DNA of 64,000 nt from Cephalotrichum gorgonifer (Eukaryota; Ascomycota; Sordariomycetes; Microascales; Microascaceae), in assembly GCA_900312665.1 (NCBI GenBank), contig ONZQ02000003.1, positions 2,409,968-2,473,967 on the forward strand. The letters are read 5' to 3'. This document shows, piece after piece, positions 11,291 to 22,128 of this stretch. A program made the translations under genes and the position numbers. The notes under the pieces were generated by a model. That model worked only from the letters and a program-made list of their open reading frames with translations, was not told where the DNA came from and did no database searches. Position 1 is the stretch's first letter; every line of letters begins with the position of its first letter.

Positions 11291-13160
11291 ATGACTGATT
11301 CAGCCACCACCCAGTCCGGCTCGACGCCGTCTGAGCGTACGGTTATCGGTATCTCCCTCGGGAACTGCAACAGCTCCATCGGAGTTACGATAGACGACAA
11401 GGCTGAGGTCATTGCAAACGAGGATGGAGGTGAGGATACCGAAACTTGGGGATTCTAGTCTAGAGCTGTCGGCTAATTTTTCACTTTTTCAGATCGCCAA
11501 ATACCTACTATCGTGTCATACGTTGACGGAGACGAGTACTACGGTGGACAGGCCAAGAGCTTCCTAGTGCGGAACCCTAACAACACGGTTGCCTACTTCA
11601 AGGACTTCGTCGGCCAAGAGTATGTTATCTGCCTCTTCGAACGAGATACCTCCTCCCCGTGCCCCACGGCTTGTGGCTTACCAGTGCTTCAGATTCAAGA
11701 CCGTTGACCCCACCCACTGCCACGCCTCTGCGCACCCCAAGGACGAAGGCGGTGTTGTCTCCTTCACTGTCCAGGATAAGGTCGCCGCCGAGGAAGATGA
11801 CGAGCAGCCCGCGCCCTCTACTCTCTCCGTGTCCGAAGTCACCACCCGGTACCTGCGGCGTCTGGTGACCGCTGCGTCAGAATACCTCGGAAAGAAGGTC
11901 ACCTCTGCCGTCATCGCGGTCCCAACCAACTTCAGCGACAAGCAGCGTGAGGCTCTCACGAAGGCGGCGAACGACGCCGGTATCGAGATCCTACAGCTCG
12001 TTGCCGAGCCCGTTGCCGCCATACTCTCCTACGACGCCCGCCCCGAGGCGACCGTCGAGGACAAGATCGTCGTCGTCGCCGACCTGGGCGGCACCCGCTC
12101 CGACGTCGCCGTCGTCGCCTCGAGGAGCGGCATCTACACCATCCTCGCCACCGTCCACGACTACGAGTTCGCCGGCACCCACCTCGACCAGGTGCTCATC
12201 GACCACTTCGCCAAGGAGTTCCAGAAGAAGCACAACATCGACCCCAGGGAAAAGGCGAGGAGTCTGGCCAAGCTCAAGGCCGAGGCCGAGTCGACGAAGA
12301 AGACGCTCAGCAAGAGCACCAGCGCCAGCTTCGGCGTGGAGAGCCTTGCGGAGGGCCTCGACTTCGCCGCCAGCCTGAACCGGACACGGTACGAGATGCT
12401 GGCGCGCAAGGTCTTCGAGGGCTTCAACCGCCTGATCGAGGGTGCCATCAAGAAGGCCGGCCTCGACGTCCTCGACATCGACGAGGTCATCCTCGCCGGA
12501 GGCACCGGTAACACCCCCCGCATCGCCGCCAACCTCGCCACCATCTTCCCCGAGTCCACGACGATCCTCTCCCCGTCCACCGTCGTCGACGCCATCAACC
12601 CCTCCGAGCTCGCCGTCCGCGGCGCGGCGCTGCAGGCCTCGCTGATCCAGGAGTTCGAGACCGAGGACATCGAGCAGTCCACCCACCCGGCCGTCACGAC
12701 CGTCAAGCACATCGGCAACTCCATCGGCGTCCTCACCGTCGGCCCCGCTGGCGAGGAGGTCTTCACCCCCATCATCATGCCCGACACCGCCGTCCCCGCC
12801 CGCCGCATGATCCAGTTCCCCGTCCCCAAGGAGGGCGGCGACGTCCTCGTCAAGGTCGTCGAGGGTAACACGCACATCAAGGTCACCCAGCCCGAGCCCA
12901 AGGCCAAGCGCGCCACCGTCGAGGCGGCTGCCGACAGCGACGACTCCGACTTCGACGAGGAGGACGAGGAGGACGAGGAGAAGAGGGAGAAGGAGTGGAA
13001 GGTCGGCGCCACCCTCGCCGAGGCCGCCCTCAGGGACACGAAGAAGGACGACAAGGTTGAGGTCACGGTTAACGTCCTCGCCGACCTCAGCGTGTCCGTC
13101 GCGATCCGGGTCGTGGGTGCCAAGGGCGGTATCAGGGGTACCATCCAGGCGTCTGCTTAA
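11291..13160 (+). CDS. SSZ1: Hsp70-like Ssz1 of the ribosome-associated complex
   Basis: Three exons (11291-11429, 11493-11619, 11693-13160) give 577 residues in phase. The N-terminal ATPase fold opens with VIGISLGNCNSSIGV and contains the phosphate-2 motif DLGGTR. The C-terminal substrate-binding part is short, as expected for Ssz1 rather than canonical Hsp70, and lacks a full helical lid. A run of Asp/Glu (DEEDEEDEE) is inserted before the last 60 residues. Ssz1 pairs with the J-protein zuotin to form RAC, which stimulates the Ssb chaperone on nascent chains at the ribosome exit. The coding sequence is strongly biased to C/G third positions, as expected for an abundantly translated gene. 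It is slightly longer than the yeast protein (538 aa). Confidence 0.93.
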
Positions 13161-13610
13161 AGAATTTCCAACTCTAAAGGGGACAAAAAAGGGGATTTTT
13201 CGAGGATTTACTATAATCTGATATGAGGAGGGGCTTTTTTGGGAGCTTTGCTTTTACGAATCTTTTTTATCCGCAAGGGGAGCAAGGCAAGGGAGGCAGG
13301 GAGATGGGGAGGGGCGAGAATGATAGAGTAGATGAAAAGGGGCGTCGGTTAGAAAGGCGAGTGAACATGGGTCCCGCGCGTAAAAAGGGACGGGGATATC
13401 TATAGGCCGCGAGCATGCCGCGAACAATATAGTTGCGAATAAACTCTTCTGGGCTTTTGAGTATCTGGGTATCTTCTCGCTCTATCCCCCCAGGTGCATT
13501 TGTAGAGCAGCGAAATGCCCATCACAAGGAGGCATTTGCGCTCTTTCCCGTAGAAAAGAACAGCTACTCTTGGATACAGCGGGTGACATCAAGGCAGGAG
13601 TTGGGGATAC
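13161..13610. other. intergenic between convergent genes
   Basis: 3' flanks of SSZ1 and the NT-C2 gene. No gene seen. Confidence 0.6.
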
Positions 13611-15019
13611 TCACGCCTTACCGGTTAACCTCCAAGCAACCATGTCATCCCGTGCCTCCGCCTCACTAACCTCCCTCGCTCTCTTCGTCAGTCCCACCTC
13701 CCTGCCCCTCTCACTACTCCCCAAAGTAGGCGCCAAACTCGCCAAACTGGGGCTCCTAGATCTTGATCCCGCTCTCCCTCGCTCTCCGTCTTTCTTCCTC
13801 TCCTCCCTCATCGACCTCTCATCCCTGAGTGTCCTGGAGCTCCTGTGGCTAGCCATCTCGGCCAACTTCATCCCCACAAGCCTCTGCACCCTTCTAAAAT
13901 CCGATGGGCGGAGCGTGCCCCCGTGGACGTCGTCGCCCGAGACACTGCCGCCGGATTCTAGGTCGTCGTCGTAGGAGGGATCTTGCGGTTTCGAGGAGCC
14001 GGAGGAGGAGGGGATATTCCAGCCATTGCCGCCGGAGAAGATGTTTTCTATCACGTCGGAGGCGGGTTGTTCTTCCGGCTGGGCGCACCAGGTTGCAGTT
14101 AGGGCGCTACGGTACAGGTCTTGGAGCTCGGAAGCGTCGCGGGACTTGTTGATATTTGGGATGTCTGCGCGGTTTGTGAGCTGGGCATGTTCTAAGGTTG
14201 GGGAGAGAATGGGGGGAGGGAGGGAAATAAATCGTACGGCCTGCTTTGTCGTCCTGTTCCACCTGCTCGCCAGTCGTGAAGCCTGCTATCCCGCCAAAAA
14301 CGGGTGCAGTCTTCAGCGGTGGGGCTACGTAGTTCCTCTCGCCGTCGACTTGGACCATTAAGATACTAATCTTAAGGGTACTGTTAATCTTGCTCTCCTG
14401 CATCAGATACCTCCTCACTACTCCGTCCTCGACGGCGGACTCCCCAGCTGGCGCTGATGGCGGTCCCATAGACCCCGCCGCCGGCGATGCACCCAGGTAG
14501 CCGACCCCAGTAAGGCTAGCGCTCCGCTTCCTAGCCGTCAGCGCGTCGCTCTCCTCGACGAACTCGCTCAAGTTGAGTCTCACAAGCCCCAGGGGTACTC
14601 GCTCGTCCCGCGAGCCGACAGCGGCCATGGAGAACTCCTGGAGGACCTCAAGCTCGATGAAGCATTCCCCAAGATTAGAGTGGCGGTCGATGGGGACACG
14701 GATGGAGGGAATGATCTTGGAGTAAGCGTAGTCGACGCGGTGGTTAAGGATGGGATACTTGGAGGTGCGGCCACGGTGCTCCGCGTGCATGGAGTTGGCT
14801 AGGTGCCATTTTATGAAAGAGTGGCCGGAAACGAGCGGGACGTTGTTGAGGTCGAAGACCTTGGGGGATGAGAAACTCAGCACATCGATATATCATACAG
14901 ATGAGACAAAGGGCAGAGGGGAAAATGAAAAGGCACACCTTGAGATGGAGCTCGAACTTGGGCTGATTGACGAGTCGAGTTAGCTTCTGGGTGAACCGGT
15001 TGTGACTAGGCTTCTCCAT
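13611..15019 (-). CDS. N-terminal C2 (NT-C2/EEIG1-type) domain protein
   Basis: Exons 14939-15019, 14238-14859 and 13611-14164 encode 418 residues in phase. The first about 220 residues match the NT-C2 domain found in EEIG1/FAM102 and Ehbp1 proteins: the start has KFELHLKVFDLNNVPLVSG, followed by the conserved ESKINSTLKISI segment. After the second splice comes the conserved IPNINKSRDASELQDLYRSA block. The C-terminal third is Ser/Gly/Arg-rich and low-complexity, with a basic RSRSPS stretch, and is probably disordered. The domain is thought to bind membranes or recruit proteins at them; the cellular role in fungi is not established. The second intron uses a GTACGA donor. It is divergent from POP1. 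Confidence 0.87.
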
Positions 15020-15709
15020 TGTGCCCGTCGACGGACACGACTGGATGCCATGCGCCAGAGAGAGAAACAGAAGGGATGAAAAGAAACACGGGGTAGCACA
15101 AGAGCATGCTTATGCTAGCGACCATGATTCCGGGTTTTATCGGAATACCAGTCAAACCGCTTCGGTGGCGAAGCCCGAGTCGGCCGCTCTTGCCGGATAA
15201 GACGGGTTTCATTCCTCACACTTCATTCTTCATTCGTAAGGAGGGGTCGCTCTTACCCTGCGTGATTTGTCATTTAAGAAATTCATAATGTTCTCCCTCC
15301 TAAGGCGGCTCCTTTCTCTTTCAGGTGGGTTGCGCTGATGAGGGAAAAGCCGGATTCCCCGGATTCCTCATCGAATCGGTTATTGTCGTTTGTCGTCGAA
15401 GATGCATCAAGACGTGCCATGTCTCACCTGAGTGTATGGGATTCGACTGCCGGCCACACCTAGAGGAGGTACGTACCTGTGGAGGGGCAGCGGGCAGTCC
15501 CACCGAGGTGTGGTAGCGCGAGAGAGGTAGGAAATTTACACTGTGTATATATACCTTTTTACAACAGCTAGATACAGTGTGTATTATTTACTCGCAACTG
15601 CATAGTATACAAGCTCCAATTGACAAAAAAGTTGCGGGAAAGCTAAACTGGACGTTGCTGAGCTCGACAACCTCCAACGTCGAGTACTTCCCCGATTCCG
15701 CGTCCCACC
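15020..15709. other. divergent intergenic region, NT-C2 gene / POP1
   Basis: Promoters of both flanking genes must lie in these 690 bp. A TATATATA stretch sits near 15545-15555, about 160 bp before the POP1 start. No coding signal. Confidence 0.5.
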
Positions 15710-18487
15710 ATGGGTCCCAAGCTAGGCAGTGCGCTCCAAAAGGCGGTAAAGCGCAAGGATCCGCCGGCGTCATCGGGCTCCAAGCCCTTGAACACAGCAA
15801 ACAACCGCGCCGCCCCGAATCCCAAACGCGCCAAGTTCCTCGACGCGCGCCAGATCGCCGCACAAGGTCCCGACGATGGGCTCAAAGATGGAGAGCTCGA
15901 CCTTCAGGCCTTCATGGCCGCCCGGGCCTTTGAGATCAACGCGCTAGAGGACAGCATGCGGAACACGAAGGCGGCGAGCAGCAGCCGGACGTTTCAGCGG
16001 TTCCCGCGGAGCATGAGGCGGCGGACGGCGAGTCATAACCCCAAGAGGGTGCCGAAGAGGCTGAGGTCGAAGGCTATGCGGGAGTTCAAGGACGATAATA
16101 CGCCGTTGGTGGTGGCGCGGAGGAGGAGGCCCACAACTACGAGGGGGAGGATGCGGGCAGAGACGGCGAAGAAACTAGGGATACTCGCAGAAAAGAAGAA
16201 AAAGAGGAAGGCGAGGGCGGAGAAAGAGAAGGCAAAGGATAAGGGCGATGCCATGGATATTGACGGTGGTGCACCTGTCTCCGACAAGGTTACCGTCACG
16301 ACGAGGGCACCAAGACCCAAGATTCGGAGGAATACTCTGAATACTCCGGATCCGGTCAAGTCTAAGTTTAGGAGGAGGCAGATTTCGAAGACGTGGCTGC
16401 CGACACATGTCTGGCATGCCAAGAGGGCGCGGATGACGGATCCCAAGAATCCCCTCTGGAGATTCGCAGTTCCCCTGACCCCCAACGAAAAGACCTACCG
16501 ACCGACCCATCGAGCGCAGGGCGAGAGCGGAGCGGTTGTGTGGGATATGAGTTACATCAGCACTATCGGCGTGTGTGGAAATTCCGCCGGTATCGAAAGG
16601 GTGTTGAAGAAGCTAGGCATCACCAACGAGAGTTGTTGGGACGATAGAGGACGAAAATGGAGAGCGGGCACGAGGTTGTGGGAGGGCATGCTGAGCCGTC
16701 AAGCGAGCGGGTCTCGACCCCAGCGCGATATCGTCCCTGCCACCGTCTTATGGGATCCGGAACAGACAGCCCTGGAAGGGGACGGTAGTGCGAAGGGGAA
16801 AACGCCCCGGAGACAGGTTTTCATCCGGGTTCACCCTTCAGCTTTCCTTGAACTATTCAACGAACTTCTGCGACTTACAAAGATGGAGAACCCGCGGTTA
16901 TATATCGAGGACCTACGCTTCCAAATAGGGGCCATCGACCTCACTGGGCCGGCCTCGACCGAGGCGCTCCTAGGCATCTTAATCCCGTATCTGCAAGACG
17001 GCGAGGCGAAGGAGAAGCATGCAGAGCTGTTCACGTCCTTAAACGGCCTTACGAACCCCGCGGCACTTCCAGCAAACGCGGTGCTTGGGTTCTCCATCCA
17101 AGACCCACGGCTGCGGTATCCTCCGCGAACGGTCCAGCAGCCCAAGTCACAGAATGACGACGACTTTCTGAACATGCTCGCTACTTGGCCCGCGGAAAAT
17201 GGTGTAGCCCCCAATCAGCTCTGGAGTCGCGACGCCAGGTATGCTGCGTCCAAGCTACCAAGCAAGAGGTCTATCGACAGAAGAAAGAGCTTAAAAACAC
17301 CTGGTGCCTATCTCAAACCCACTGAGGCAGACCCGCCCATTCCGGTCACTCTGCTGGCTCAGCGTACCGGATCTGGTGCGCAGTCCCAGGGGACCTGGAC
17401 ACTCCTGGCGCCCTGGAAGTGTATCCTGCCGATCTGGTACAGCCTCGTCCACTATCCTCTCCACTCGGGCGGCAACCCCAGGCTCGGCGGGCTCAATGAA
17501 GCCCGCCAGGTTGCTTTCGAGCGGGGGTTGCCTTGGTTCCCTGCCGACTTTATCGGCACGAACGCGGGCGCGGAATGGGAGATGGGCGAGCGGGAGAAGC
17601 GGAAGGCACACTGGGATAGGCGGCCAAAGGGGAAGCGGACGACGTGGGAGTCGATTGAACTTGGGGCGGGTCGGAGAGGTGAGGTGGGTAACGGCCTTCA
17701 CTGCGACTTTGAGCATCTCTTTTCGCAGATCGGGGGCGCGGGGCCTACGGCCGAGCTCATGGATGTCGATAATCCGACCGCCGAGCAAGGCTCCAAGGGT
17801 AGCCAACAGAAGCATAAAGAGGGCCTGGAGACAATCACCCAGCTCTCAAAGACACAATTCAGCCGTCTTCTCAAGAAGTCGAACTCCACGAAACCGGCGC
17901 CGCCCCGGTCCGTGCTCCAGGTCCGCGTGTCTTTCCTCACAAAGGGCGTCGCGACAACCTGCGCGAGAATATACCGCCTACCCTCCAAACCACCCACGCA
18001 GTCACAGGCGGAGGGAGTAATAGTCCCCGCGACGGATCCGCCCGAGCCCACCCAAAAGCCTACCGACGGCCTCCCCACAAACCTACGTGACCAATGGCTC
18101 TCCCTCATATCGAACGCGAAACAAACCGCGAAGCCGACGGCGAGCCTCCCACTGCCGCCCCGTATCCCCCCAGATGCGGACCTCAACACGAGGAAGAGGC
18201 TCCTGGCGCAGTCCCTCGTCTCCACGCCCCTGCCCTATCCGCTACCAGCCCCGAACGAGACTGATATCAGTGGCCACCCGCTCGTCCCGGACGCGGAGGA
18301 CCTCATTGGGTTCGTCACGGCGGGGGCGTTCTGCCTCAGCGAGGGGCGCGGGGTGGCGGTGGCTTCTATCTCCGCGGAAAAGGTGCTGGACGACTTGAGG
18401 GGGCCGGATGCGAAGGAGGGGAGGATCTGTGTCGTGAGGAACGCAGGGGAGAACGTCGGGCGACTGGCGAGGTGGGAGATAATCTGA
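15710..18487 (+). CDS. POP1: RNase P / RNase MRP subunit Pop1
   Basis: A single exon of 925 residues. The N-terminal Pop1 domain is clear from the signature RFPRSMRRRTASHNPKRVPK near residue 100, followed by a very basic region (many RRRR and KKKK runs) that contacts RNA. Around residues 545-640 lies the POPLD domain, with GTWTLLAPWKCILPIWYSLV and a downstream GLPWFPADFIGT segment. Pop1 is the largest protein of nuclear RNase P and RNase MRP, needed for tRNA 5' maturation and pre-rRNA cleavage. The ATG follows a short AT-rich leader and starts directly in family-like sequence (MGPKLGSALQ). No intron is needed. Confidence 0.95.
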   Translation: MGPKLGSALQKAVKRKDPPASSGSKPLNTANNRAAPNPKRAKFLDARQIAAQGPDDGLKDGELDLQAFMAARAFEINALEDSMRNTKAASSSRTFQRFPRSMRRRTASHNPKRVPKRLRSKAMREFKDDNTPLVVARRRRPTTTRGRMRAETAKKLGILAEKKKKRKARAEKEKAKDKGDAMDIDGGAPVSDKVTVTTRAPRPKIRRNTLNTPDPVKSKFRRRQISKTWLPTHVWHAKRARMTDPKNPLWRFAVPLTPNEKTYRPTHRAQGESGAVVWDMSYISTIGVCGNSAGIERVLKKLGITNESCWDDRGRKWRAGTRLWEGMLSRQASGSRPQRDIVPATVLWDPEQTALEGDGSAKGKTPRRQVFIRVHPSAFLELFNELLRLTKMENPRLYIEDLRFQIGAIDLTGPASTEALLGILIPYLQDGEAKEKHAELFTSLNGLTNPAALPANAVLGFSIQDPRLRYPPRTVQQPKSQNDDDFLNMLATWPAENGVAPNQLWSRDARYAASKLPSKRSIDRRKSLKTPGAYLKPTEADPPIPVTLLAQRTGSGAQSQGTWTLLAPWKCILPIWYSLVHYPLHSGGNPRLGGLNEARQVAFERGLPWFPADFIGTNAGAEWEMGEREKRKAHWDRRPKGKRTTWESIELGAGRRGEVGNGLHCDFEHLFSQIGGAGPTAELMDVDNPTAEQGSKGSQQKHKEGLETITQLSKTQFSRLLKKSNSTKPAPPRSVLQVRVSFLTKGVATTCARIYRLPSKPPTQSQAEGVIVPATDPPEPTQKPTDGLPTNLRDQWLSLISNAKQTAKPTASLPLPPRIPPDADLNTRKRLLAQSLVSTPLPYPLPAPNETDISGHPLVPDAEDLIGFVTAGAFCLSEGRGVAVASISAEKVLDDLRGPDAKEGRICVVRNAGENVGRLARWEII

Positions 18488-19016
18488 GTGGGAGGGCCAG
18501 ATGTGAGCCTTCGTGCAGATTGGCCAAGTCATTAGATCTAGGAAGGCGCTTGTGAGATAGGTATTTGAAGATGCCCTTGATACGGGCAGGAAAACGGGAA
18601 TAGAGATAGAACACTAGAGCAGCAGAAAAATGCGGGACACTCGGCCCCTTTTCAGCTTCCTACTTTCCTTGCTATTACAGGATCGTTAACTTAGTATACC
18701 CCGTTACGTTGATATCCTCTCGTGACTCAAAGAAAGAAAAGAAGATGTAATTAAGATTCGGCATTGAAGATAAAAACAAATCATTAGTCGTAGAGTCTCC
18801 TTGGTATCCTAGTTTCCACCAAAGGGAAATCGTCCTTTGCTTCCTTTCCAAACGCCAGGTTCCAAAGCGGAACGTCCCAAAAAGCTAAGTCACCCATATA
18901 CCCACCCCCTATCCCCCACGGAGCTTAGGAGAGGGAGGAATCCAAGACCGGTTGGTTGGGGGGGGGAGAGCACCTCCCGAAAAGGAGAAAAAAGAACAAA
19001 AGAAAAGAAAACCCCC
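18488..19016. other. intergenic between convergent genes
   Basis: 3' flanks of POP1 and the EAF gene, A-rich in parts. No gene seen. Confidence 0.6.
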
Positions 19017-20293
19017 CTAATCCTCCTCGCTAACCTCGCTCTCCGAGTCCGCGTCCTGCCCGCTGTTACCCATCATCAGCTCGTTCTCCAGCTCTGCGGC
19101 GAGATCCCTCTCCAGGTCGTCTCCGTCCCCGTCCTTATCCTCCATCTCAGCACTCAGGTGCGCCTCGAGCTCCGACTCTAGCCCGGCCTCCAGCTCCGCC
19201 GCCAGATCCCTCTCGGCCCTCGCGTCCCCGCCAACCCGGACGTCCTCCATCTCGAGCTCTTCATCCTCCTCGCTCTCCTCGTCGTGCTGCTGGTTGCCGC
19301 TACCGGTCCTGCCGACGGGGCTGGGGAGCTTGAAGCCGTTCAGCCCGCCCTCGGAGGAGGTGTCCCTCTCGTCCTCGAACTCGTTGCCCGACTCGCGCAG
19401 CTGCTCGGCGAACTCGGAGAAGCGGCGGAGCGGGAACGCGTTGTCGGGGAAGGCGGGCGAGAAGTCGTCGTGGCGCGTCGGCGGGGCGCCGGGGTACTCC
19501 ACCAGCAGCGGGTCGTCGTCGTCGTCGTCATCCTCCTCGGACTCCACCTCCCGCCTCTTGGACTTCTTCTTCGCCGCCGTGGCGTTCTTGCTCTCTTCCC
19601 TCGCGAGCTGCTCGCTCGGCTTCTGCTTTTCGGGACTGCTGTCGATGTTGGCGGCGGCGCTGCCACTCTCCTCCTTCTTCTTCTTCGGCGCCACCTTGCG
19701 CTTCGGCGGGGGCCGGAAGCCGGCCTTCGCGGCTGCGGCCGCGGCGGTGGTGGGGGTGGCGGCGGCGGGACGGCCGCCCCTGGCGACGATGCTCCCGGAC
19801 TCGCCGGTTCCCAGCTGCTCGAACTGGCGCCGCAGTACCGCGGGGTCCGTAGTCTCGGGCGTGCGTGTGATGTTCATGTCGAAGGTCGAATCCACCTTGT
19901 CGAGGACGAAGACCTTACGCGAGGGATCGAAGTATAGGATGTACTGGTTGTCCCCGATGGTGCGGGTCCCCGCGTAGGCGTACTTCGAGTCGCCATCCTG
20001 GAAGGAGAGCTCGTAGGAGTCGGTCTGGTCTATAGTGGCGGGCTTGAGGCGGGCCTGTTCGGGGGCTGTCTCCGAGGAGAGTTCGGGCTTGTGATTGTCT
20101 GGTAGCGGTATCGGTATCGGTATCGGTTAGTCACAAGGAGAACGAGAAGGGGAGAGAACAGATGAGGGCTGGAAGAGGCGGGATGCTTACATCGGATATT
20201 GGTGAAGACATTCTTCGCAGGTCCGCCAAGGAGGGCCTCGCTGAGGACGACTGGGTACTTGGCCGCCTTGGTGGGGTCGATAACTCCCGACAT
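19017..20293 (-). CDS. EAF-family RNA polymerase II elongation factor
   Basis: Exons 20191-20293 and 19017-20098 (intron 92 nt, GTAAGC donor) encode 394 residues. The first about 115 residues form the EAF N-terminal domain: KYPVVLSEAL, then NIRYNHKP formed across the splice, then DSYELSF and QYILYFDPSRKVFVLDKV. The rest is disordered: a basic KKSKRR patch, Ala/Pro-rich stretches and long acidic blocks ending in SEVSEED. EAF proteins bind ELL and stimulate Pol II elongation in animals and fission yeast; acidic C-termini are typical transactivation regions. GC-rich low-complexity coding produces long open frames on the opposite strand, which are shadows. Confidence 0.88.
20106..20126. repeat. 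CGGTAT hexamer repeat inside the EAF intron
   Basis: Three perfect CGGTAT copies plus a partial copy. On the minus strand they lie between the GACTAAC branch-like sequence and the acceptor at 20099-20100. Confidence 0.85.
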
Positions 20294-20920
20294 CGTAGCA
20301 ACTACAAGGTGATACGGTCGCTAGGTGCTATGGCGGAGAAAGAGATGTGGTTGAAAGAACGGGAGCATGCATTCAAGATGTAGCCTAGGTTTGATGAAAC
20401 AGAGATTTGAAGAGGAGTGGTAATTAGGTGCAGGAATAGGTATTACGAGTGAAAAGAGTTGGGAGGTTAAAGATGCCGGGTGACAGCTCCGGGGGGGGGG
20501 CTCCGGTCAGCAGAGACGGATGTTGATGTCGAAGAGTGGTTTCTATTTTGGGCTTAATGGACTTCTGGCGTTCTGGAATTCACCAATAATGGAATGGGAC
20601 GACCGACAAAGGTGGGGTGGGAGGAACCCTGAATGGTGGGGAACATCTCTGTCCCTTGAACATTTCCCTTGAACTTGGAAGCTTATGTAACACAAGCCTT
20701 GCCTTTGGAAGTTAAGCTCACTCACACTCACACTCATACCTTCACACCCTGATGTCACTGCACTGGCAGCAACAAAGAAGGGTTCTTTGATATAACATTT
20801 TGCGATGCCTTACGCCCAGACTTTGTTATAACACCGAAAGCGGAGCTTCGCTCCAGTCCCCATCAGCAGAACCTCATAGTACACCCGAGGGGGGAATCCT
20901 CCACCAACTCCTCTGCATAA
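20294..20920. other. divergent intergenic region
   Basis: Between the EAF gene and the 264-residue gene. It holds a G9 run near 20490 and a short CACTCA-type repeat near 20720-20735. No gene seen. Confidence 0.5.
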
Positions 20921-21715
20921 ATGGCTGCTCCCACACTGGCGCAAGCCTGTCGCGCGCTCCGGGTGCCGTGCCGTCCAGCCTCACATTTCCGCTGTGTCTC
21001 GACGGCCACCCGCCAACCCGCCAAAACAGGGCCGCCCGCCTCAAATCCCAAGCCGAAAACCAGCCAACCCGCTAAAACGGGACCGTTCGCCTCGGGTTCC
21101 AAGCCCGATGGCCAGAAGCCTAAGCTCGGCGGCCAGAAACTGAGACCTGCCAGCGGCCAGAAGCCCAAGCCCCGAGGCCCTGCGCTGCTCCCCAGCGTCC
21201 TGCGCTGGGCCCACGAGCACAACGTCGGCTTCGTCGGCGAGCTCAAGACCGTGAAGCTCGCCTCCAAGAAGGGCGCCAAGGCCCTGACCGTCAAGTACTC
21301 CCCGCGCCAGACCTTCTCCTGGCACCACATTACGCAGTACTTCACCCACCACGAGCACACGATGACGGAGTACTGGCTCTACAGGTACGAGGAGCAGCTC
21401 GCGGACCCGCTCTGGCTGCAGCTCACGGGGTCGACCTCCGTCAAGCCCGTCGTGAGGAACTTTGGGAAGAGGAGGATAAGGCAGGGCATCCACGCCGCCA
21501 TGGCCGAGAGGGGGTACACGCCCGTCGGAAAGGTCGCCGAGGTCGAGGCGGCTGACGACGCAGGGGCGAGGCCTACGAGAGAGCTTAAAGGGACCGTTTC
21601 CGTGACAGTTCACGACCCGCTTCTCGCTTTTAGCTTTGATAGGGAGACGTGCTTAGAGATTGGGAGGGAGATTGTTCGCCATGTGGAGTCACAAGGGAAG
21701 TCACAACGGCGATAA
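20921..21715 (+). CDS. unknown protein, probable mitochondrial
   Basis: A single exon of 264 residues. I do not recognise the family. The first 40 residues have no acidic residue, several Arg and an amphipathic look (MAAPTLAQACRALRVPCRP), which suggests a mitochondrial targeting sequence. Residues about 33-85 contain imperfect Pro/Lys/Gly repeats built around QPAKTGP and GQKPK. A folded domain follows from about residue 90 to the end, with an aromatic/His-rich FSWHHITQYFTHHEHTMTEY segment. Strong codon bias in that domain supports a real expressed gene. Mitochondrial location is inference only. Confidence 0.75.
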   Translation: MAAPTLAQACRALRVPCRPASHFRCVSTATRQPAKTGPPASNPKPKTSQPAKTGPFASGSKPDGQKPKLGGQKLRPASGQKPKPRGPALLPSVLRWAHEHNVGFVGELKTVKLASKKGAKALTVKYSPRQTFSWHHITQYFTHHEHTMTEYWLYRYEEQLADPLWLQLTGSTSVKPVVRNFGKRRIRQGIHAAMAERGYTPVGKVAEVEAADDAGARPTRELKGTVSVTVHDPLLAFSFDRETCLEIGREIVRHVESQGKSQRR

Positions 21716-22128
21716 CCAGTCAAAACCATAGACACTTGTATTTTTAGAAACAGGGGGGAGAAATGTACAATAACCTATACCCATCCTTGGCCTTCGTTGC
21801 TCGAGCTAGATATTTCAGGAGAGGAAGCGTGGGGGTTGATCATTTATTAGCGTGAGTTTGATACGAGCTATATAGCAATAAGCAGTATTATGCATATAGA
21901 GAGAACTATGAAGTCAGCTACCTTTCCCAAATTACTACTACCTAGCGATTACGACGAGTACATTCCGTCCAACCTCCTATCAGCCTTCAAGGCAACCTTG
22001 CGCAAACACTCCTGTCATTCCCACCACATTACCCCTCCCCCAGTGTCGCTGCTCTCTATAACCCGAGACGTCGCATAAAGCCACTATATACCAATTGACA
22101 TTTCGCCACTTCTCCCGGAGCCGCTAAG
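21716..22128. other. intergenic
   Basis: 3' flank of the 264-residue gene and promoter of CHS5. No further gene seen. Confidence 0.6.

Noticed and set aside
12161..13144. Long minus-strand open frame opposite SSZ1
   Set aside because: It is the complement of a strongly GC3-biased gene; its composition is low-complexity and it has no family motif.
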